Origin: Clostridium sp.
GTDB taxonomy: Bacteria > Bacteroidota > Bacteroidia > Bacteroidales > Muribaculaceae
DNA: 64,000 bases
NCBI GenBank assembly: GCA_023666615.1
Contig: JAMPBQ010000001.1
Span: forward strand, 970,648 to 1,034,647
Reading direction: 5' to 3'
The translations under genes were made by a program, and so were the position numbers. How positions within the stretch are numbered: position 1 is the stretch's first letter; every line of letters starts with the position of its first letter. Positions 60,261-64,000 of the stretch are shown here, piece after piece. The notes beneath the pieces are model-generated. The model was not told the DNA's origin. It did no database searches and saw only the letters and a program-made list of their open reading frames with translations.

Positions 60261-60340
60261 ATACTTGGGGGATCTTGTGGAATCTTGGGGTATCTTGAGG
60301 AATCTTGTGGAATCTTGGGGCATCTTGAGGAATCTTGATT
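60261..60340. repeat. 10-bp tandem repeat, eight units
   Basis: Eight units of the form NATCTTGNGG follow each other with period 10; the seventh base from the end cycles GTGG, GGGG, GAGG, which gives a higher-order period of 30. It lies between the EamA gene and the promoter at 60380-60412. Further on, 60432-60470 has a repeated CATAATGCACAATT in the leader of the next gene. Confidence 0.88.
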
Positions 60341-60379
60341 TTATATAAATGTTAAATGTTGTGAAAAATACAGAATAAA

Positions 60380-60412
60380 TTTGGATTTTAGGTAAATTAT
60401 TCTGTATATTTG
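60380..60412 (+). promoter_or_regulatory. Promoter of the 117-residue/852-residue gene pair
   Basis: TTTG (60380-60383) and TATATTTG (60405-60412) are 21 bases apart. The leader to 60490 is about 70 bases and holds the CATAATGCACAATT repeats. Confidence 0.75.
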
Positions 60413-60489
60413 CAACAGAAATTAAGAATAATTCATAATTCATAATGCACAATTCATAATGCACAATTCATAATTAATAAATTATTTCT

Positions 60490-60843
60490 ATGGAAATATT
60501 GGGAAAGAGCCGGAGGGCGGACGTGACCTTCCACAAATCCGGGCGCATAGACGTGTCGGGATTCGCAGCCTCAAGAATTGGGCTGCGCCACGGTGATGCC
60601 GTGAACGTTGCCACAGTGAATGGCAGATACTACATGTACATCGCTTGCAAGGGCGAGCGGATGCTTGGGAGCTTCAACAGCGTATGCCGCAGCACACGCG
60701 GACATACTCTGAGGGCGCACAACAAGGCGTTGGCCCAAATCCTCATCGGGGACCAAGGCGAGAAGGCTGACTATGCAAGCGGCACGCTGATATACGTGAA
60801 AGAATACGGGAGGATGCTTCAAATCAACAAAATGACAGCGTAG
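60490..60843 (+). CDS. Hypothetical protein, 117 residues
   Basis: I do not recognise this protein. It is basic and soluble, with a beta-rich look (RIDVSGFAASRIGLRHGDAV, then GRYYMYIACKGERMLG). RIGLRHGDAVNVATVNGRYY is loosely reminiscent of AbrB- or SpoVT-like DNA-binding or small beta-barrel folds, without enough identity to claim it. It lies two bases before the 852-residue gene and shares its promoter, so the two are co-expressed and probably functionally linked. Confidence 0.75.
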   Translation: MEILGKSRRADVTFHKSGRIDVSGFAASRIGLRHGDAVNVATVNGRYYMYIACKGERMLGSFNSVCRSTRGHTLRAHNKALAQILIGDQGEKADYASGTLIYVKEYGRMLQINKMTA

Positions 60844-60845
60844 AG

Positions 60846-63404
60846 ATGGAAAAAGAGATTACATTCGCCGGACTGAGCGCGTCGCCGAGCGGACATCTTT
60901 GCAAAGACGGGGAATTGGCGGCATGCATTGGGATGATGCCAAAGAACGGGGAGCTGGCGCCGGCCCGAATCCCTGAAAAGGAATATGTATTGCCTGAGGG
61001 GTGGGAGCTGACGCATATCCACTCCAAGAATGAGGGGAGCCGACTGATAGCTGTGGAGAGAGTCGGGGATGGCGAAGAGATACTGTATTGGGCATCTGCC
61101 GAGAAGAAGGGGGCGCTGAAAAAGCAGGACTTTGCATGCATAGAGGAATTTGGGAAAGTGAAGGACGTGGCGTCACGCGGGGCGCTGTTGATTATCGCCA
61201 CGTCAGAAGGATTGGAATACGCGCATTGGACCGATGCCGGATATGCGATGCTTGACTTGCGGAATCCGCCGATTGCGGAATTTGGGCTGCAGAGGGCAGG
61301 AGGGCTATCGATGCCCAGGCGGTACGCAGCGCCGGCGTGGATGGCTGCCGGCAATCCAAACCATGGAGAGGGGAGCGGAGCCTGGGCGACGCATCCGCTG
61401 ACTGCGGAGCTGGCCTCGGATACCGAGACCGCCACTCAGACAATTTTCCGCGACTTCAAAGAGGCCGTGCGCGGGCAGATAGAGGCAGGAGGATATTTCC
61501 ATTCGCCATTCTTCGTAAGATATGCCCTTAGGCTTGCGGACGGCAGCCACATACTGCCGTCTCCGCCCGCTCTGATGCTGCCAAGCCTGTTGCCGCCAAT
61601 GATAAAGGCGAGCGCGCTGGCGTCAAGCACGAGCGACGAGGCTGTGCTGGAGCTAGACGCCACCGGCATGAACTACTTCAAGCTTCGGTGCAGGCTGGGG
61701 CGTTTCAACAGAAAAGACCTTGGCCCGTATGTAACGGCCATAGACATATTCGTTACCGAGAGCGCGTCGACATTTTCCGAGACGCCGGCAATGGGAGGAA
61801 TTGTTTCCTATTCATCGGTGATAAAGAACAGGAATCTCAGCAACTCTACAGACAGGGGGCGTGCCGCAGAAGAGGAGGTTTTCGCGGGAGAATGGTCAAA
61901 CGGGAATGACGAATATGCCGACAGGTTTGTGGGCGTGGACGAACTGAGAAGCAGCGTATGGAACATCACGCCCAACCTATCGATGGCGTCGGAGCTTCTG
62001 TCGCTCGGGGAATTCCACCTTGTGGGGAGCATTCCGATATCAGAGGCGCAAGAGCGAGAAGGATTCAAGGACATTGACATTTGCAGCACATCGGGGGAAG
62101 AAATAAGGAAATTGCCGACGCTGGAGGCAGATGAGACGGACCTGGCACGACGCATAATCCCCGACAAGCTTTGGGGCGGCGGGGGCGCGCTGATGGCGGC
62201 AGCAGGGGAGATAAGGCCGCAAAGGCCGTGGCCATTGGCCGGCGCGATGGCGGCAAAGGGGAGCCGGGAAGATCCGGCATACCTGCCCGTGACAGTGACG
62301 ACATATACACGAAGCCTTGCGGATGACGGCAATTCAAGCGTGACAAGCGCATCGGCGGAGTCGCCGCGCTGCAGCCTGGCAGAGGCATTTCCCCATTATC
62401 TGTATTCTTCAGACCCCGGGACGTACAAAATAGAGATAAGGCAGGGCGGCAACGGGTGGAGCCTTCCGATGCGAAAGCATCCAACGCTGGCAGGGGCGTA
62501 TTGGGTAGGGGATTTGGAGAATGCCAAGGCGCCCGAGGCGGAAACGTTGCCGCAGCTGTACACGCCTGAGACCGAGCCGGCCAATGCGTCAGCCAGCCTT
62601 TGGATTGCAGAAGGAGAATGGCCATTTGCATTTACGCTAAGGGCGACGATAGGAGCGGGGAGGATAAAATATTTGGCGAATGCGTACAGGGCAATGTCGG
62701 CAGGGCAATTTGGGCAATACACGCTGTATGCGTTCACCACGGCAGGCATATGGGCAATGTCGGCGGCAAAAGGGTCGGCGCCCGTGCGCATTTCGGAGAA
62801 AGAGGCTAAAGGGATCGCGGTGACGGGGAGTGGCGTGGCGTTTACGGCGGAATGTGGCGCATACCACCTTTGCGGGGCTCAGATAGAATGCCTGTCGGCA
62901 GAAATGGCGGGCGCCGGGGATGAGAGGCTTCTGGATAGCGACGCCGCAAAAGGGCTGATGGAGGCGGAAGGAATCGCCGGACCGCCAAGCTTTGCGGAGG
63001 CGATAGGCAAAGGAACATTGACATATGACGCGGAAGGGGACAATCTGCTGCTGGCGATTGGCGACACAGCGTATTCCTATTCCTTTGCGGACAAGCGCTG
63101 GGGGATGACGTCGAAGGACGGAAAGGCGATGATCATAAGCCGGCCGATAAAGATAGCGTATCCCGTGGAAAGGAAAGGCGTATCGACAGTGTCGCTTACG
63201 GGGAGCTTGAGCAAAAGGACTACGAAGGTTGCGGCACTGGGGAGCGACGACTTGCGGCATTGGAGACTGCTTGGGTCGGCGCAAGGCACGGCGATAACGG
63301 CAATGCTGGGAACAGGGGTGAGATACTTGGCGATTGCGGCCAGCTCGAAGATGGAGGCAGGCGACACGCTGAGCGGCGCGGCGATAATATGCAGAGAGAA
63401 ATGA
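60846..63404 (+). CDS. Large hypothetical protein with phage structural-protein-like features
   Basis: The 852-residue protein has no signal peptide, no membrane helix and no enzyme motif that I can see. It is rich in Ala, Gly and Ser and looks beta-rich. The segment GQYTLYAFTTAGIWAMSAAKG (in two parts, about 620-640) resembles sequences I associate with tail or DNA-stabilisation-type proteins of Bacteroidales phages and prophages, which is weak, memory-based evidence. No other phage gene (terminase, capsid, portal, integrase) is near, so if it is of phage origin it is isolated or domesticated. It is the second gene of a pair starting at 60490. AGG codons and GGGG-rich runs are common compared with its neighbours. 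Confidence 0.7.
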   Translation: MEKEITFAGLSASPSGHLCKDGELAACIGMMPKNGELAPARIPEKEYVLPEGWELTHIHSKNEGSRLIAVERVGDGEEILYWASAEKKGALKKQDFACIEEFGKVKDVASRGALLIIATSEGLEYAHWTDAGYAMLDLRNPPIAEFGLQRAGGLSMPRRYAAPAWMAAGNPNHGEGSGAWATHPLTAELASDTETATQTIFRDFKEAVRGQIEAGGYFHSPFFVRYALRLADGSHILPSPPALMLPSLLPPMIKASALASSTSDEAVLELDATGMNYFKLRCRLGRFNRKDLGPYVTAIDIFVTESASTFSETPAMGGIVSYSSVIKNRNLSNSTDRGRAAEEEVFAGEWSNGNDEYADRFVGVDELRSSVWNITPNLSMASELLSLGEFHLVGSIPISEAQEREGFKDIDICSTSGEEIRKLPTLEADETDLARRIIPDKLWGGGGALMAAAGEIRPQRPWPLAGAMAAKGSREDPAYLPVTVTTYTRSLADDGNSSVTSASAESPRCSLAEAFPHYLYSSDPGTYKIEIRQGGNGWSLPMRKHPTLAGAYWVGDLENAKAPEAETLPQLYTPETEPANASASLWIAEGEWPFAFTLRATIGAGRIKYLANAYRAMSAGQFGQYTLYAFTTAGIWAMSAAKGSAPVRISEKEAKGIAVTGSGVAFTAECGAYHLCGAQIECLSAEMAGAGDERLLDSDAAKGLMEAEGIAGPPSFAEAIGKGTLTYDAEGDNLLLAIGDTAYSYSFADKRWGMTSKDGKAMIISRPIKIAYPVERKGVSTVSLTGSLSKRTTKVAALGSDDLRHWRLLGSAQGTAITAMLGTGVRYLAIAASSKMEAGDTLSGAAIICREK

Positions 63405-63443
63405 AAGGAAAGCGGAAGGCGGCAGAATTTTTCGGGGAAATAG

Positions 63444-63475
63444 TTTATAAAATTGAGTAAAAATCGCTATTTTTG
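63444..63475 (+). promoter_or_regulatory. Promoter of pgk
   Basis: TTTA (63444-63447, near TTTG) and TATTTTTG (63468-63475) are 20 bases apart; the leader to 63580 is about 100 bases. Confidence 0.65.
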
Positions 63476-63579
63476 CATCAGGAAAAATTTAAGGGATTGG
63501 ATAAAGATTTTTCGACTTGAAAGATTAGGACTTTTAAAATTTAGACATAAGAACTTTTCAACTTTAAATAAAGGAAAAA

Positions 63580-64000
63580 ATGACTATCGACCAGTACAAT
63601 TTCGCCGGCAAGAAGGCGATCGTGCGCGTAGACTTCAACGTGCCCCTGGATGAAAACGGCAACATCACCGACGACACCCGCATCCGCGGCGCCCTCCCGA
63701 CGCTGGAGAAGATCCTCAAAGACGGAGGCAGCCTGATCATAATGAGCCACATGGGCAAGCCCAAGGGCAAGGTAAACCCCAAGTATTCACTTGGCCAGAT
63801 CAAGGACGCTGTGGCAAAGGCTCTTGGCACAGACGTGAAGTTCGCACCCGACTGCGCCAACGCGGAAGAGGCCGCAGCCAACCTCAAGCCCGGCGAAGTG
63901 CTCCTGCTCGAGAACCTTCGCTTCTATCCCGAGGAAGAAGGCAAGCCCGTAGGCATCGACAAGACCGACCCCGGCTACGAAGAGGCTAAGAAGGCCATGA
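63580..64000 (+). CDS. pgk: Phosphoglycerate kinase, N-terminal part
   Basis: This glycolytic enzyme moves phosphate from 1,3-bisphosphoglycerate to ADP. About 140 N-terminal residues are in the window: [19 protein letters not shown] (about 11-29), the [10 protein letters not shown] and [12 protein letters not shown] 3-phosphoglycerate-binding blocks and [14 protein letters not shown] (about 114-127). The gene continues past the window; the start ATG 63580 follows AAAGGA. The full protein is about 400-420 residues in the family. Confidence 0.97.
   Translation, partial: MTIDQYNFAGKKAIVRVDFNVPLDENGNITDDTRIRGALPTLEKILKDGGSLIIMSHMGKPKGKVNPKYSLGQIKDAVAKALGTDVKFAPDCANAEEAAANLKPGEVLLLENLRFYPEEEGKPVGIDKTDPGYEEAKKAM

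Noticed and set aside
60198..60464. 88-residue minus-strand frame covering the 10-bp repeats
   Set aside because: It overlaps the EamA promoter and start and consists partly of repeat-derived residues.
60490..63404. Intact prophage
   Set aside because: Only one protein has phage-like features; there is no integrase, terminase, capsid or portal gene and the flanks are ordinary host genes.

Overview
The window comes from a member of the Bacteroidales, most likely a gut Muribaculaceae-type genome, although this cannot be proved from the sequence alone. Five things support this. There is a SusC/SusD pair with a GH115 enzyme and an AraC-type transmembrane regulator. There are MsrAB, NADP-glutamate dehydrogenase and K+-dependent membrane pyrophosphatase genes of Bacteroidetes type. 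C-terminal sorting-like tails are present. Many promoters match the Bacteroidetes pattern (TTTG, 19-21 bp, TAnnTTTG). There is an oxalate cassette (frc, oxc, AEC carrier) next to nifJ. No ribosomal RNA, integrase, transposase, complete prophage or CRISPR array is visible.

Layout. 0-9 kb: the 3' end of a pyrophosphatase gene, an octamer repeat array in front of an orphan PD-(D/E)XK nuclease-like gene, a secreted surface protein, a thiol-redox cluster (msrAB, thioredoxin, VKOR-like protein, 56-residue peptide gene), gdhA and two identical tRNA-Lys genes. 9-16 kb: a DUF418 membrane protein and a TolC/HlyD/two-permease exporter operon without an ATPase gene. 15.5-21 kb: a two-gene DUF262 (GmrSD-like) putative defence operon with a Fur-family gene overlapping its end, then two small genes. 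21-29 kb: oxalate degradation (frc, oxc, AEC permease) and pyruvate:ferredoxin oxidoreductase. 29-40 kb: a small polysaccharide utilisation locus (GH115, SusD, SusC) facing its probable regulator. 40-44 kb: an EmrAB-TolC-like efflux operon.

44-64 kb: mostly housekeeping and small accessory genes, namely tRNA-Ser, a formate/nitrite-type channel, RNase H, an alanine-dehydrogenase-like protein, aroK, mscL, an SpoU methyltransferase, a GT2, a GHL10-type hydrolase, an HD-domain protein, purT, slyD-like, a HAD phosphatase, DUF488, DUF4136, recQ, DUF2752, an EamA transporter, a pair of unfamiliar proteins with phage-like features, and the start of pgk. Their intergenic gaps are unusually rich in short tandem repeats and palindromic elements.

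How genes may work together. Frc moves CoA from formyl-CoA to oxalate, Oxc decarboxylates oxalyl-CoA to formyl-CoA, and the AEC carrier probably handles oxalate or formate. Formate can leave through an FNT channel or be used by PurT, both also in this window. GH115 with SusC/SusD suggests glucuronoxylan side-chain use under the adjacent one-component regulator. The least explained items are the palindromic arrays, the TATCGNNN octamer arrays, the tandem DUF262 pair coupled to Fur, the 56-residue peptide gene after the VKOR-like gene, and the phage-like pair at 60.5-63.4 kb.
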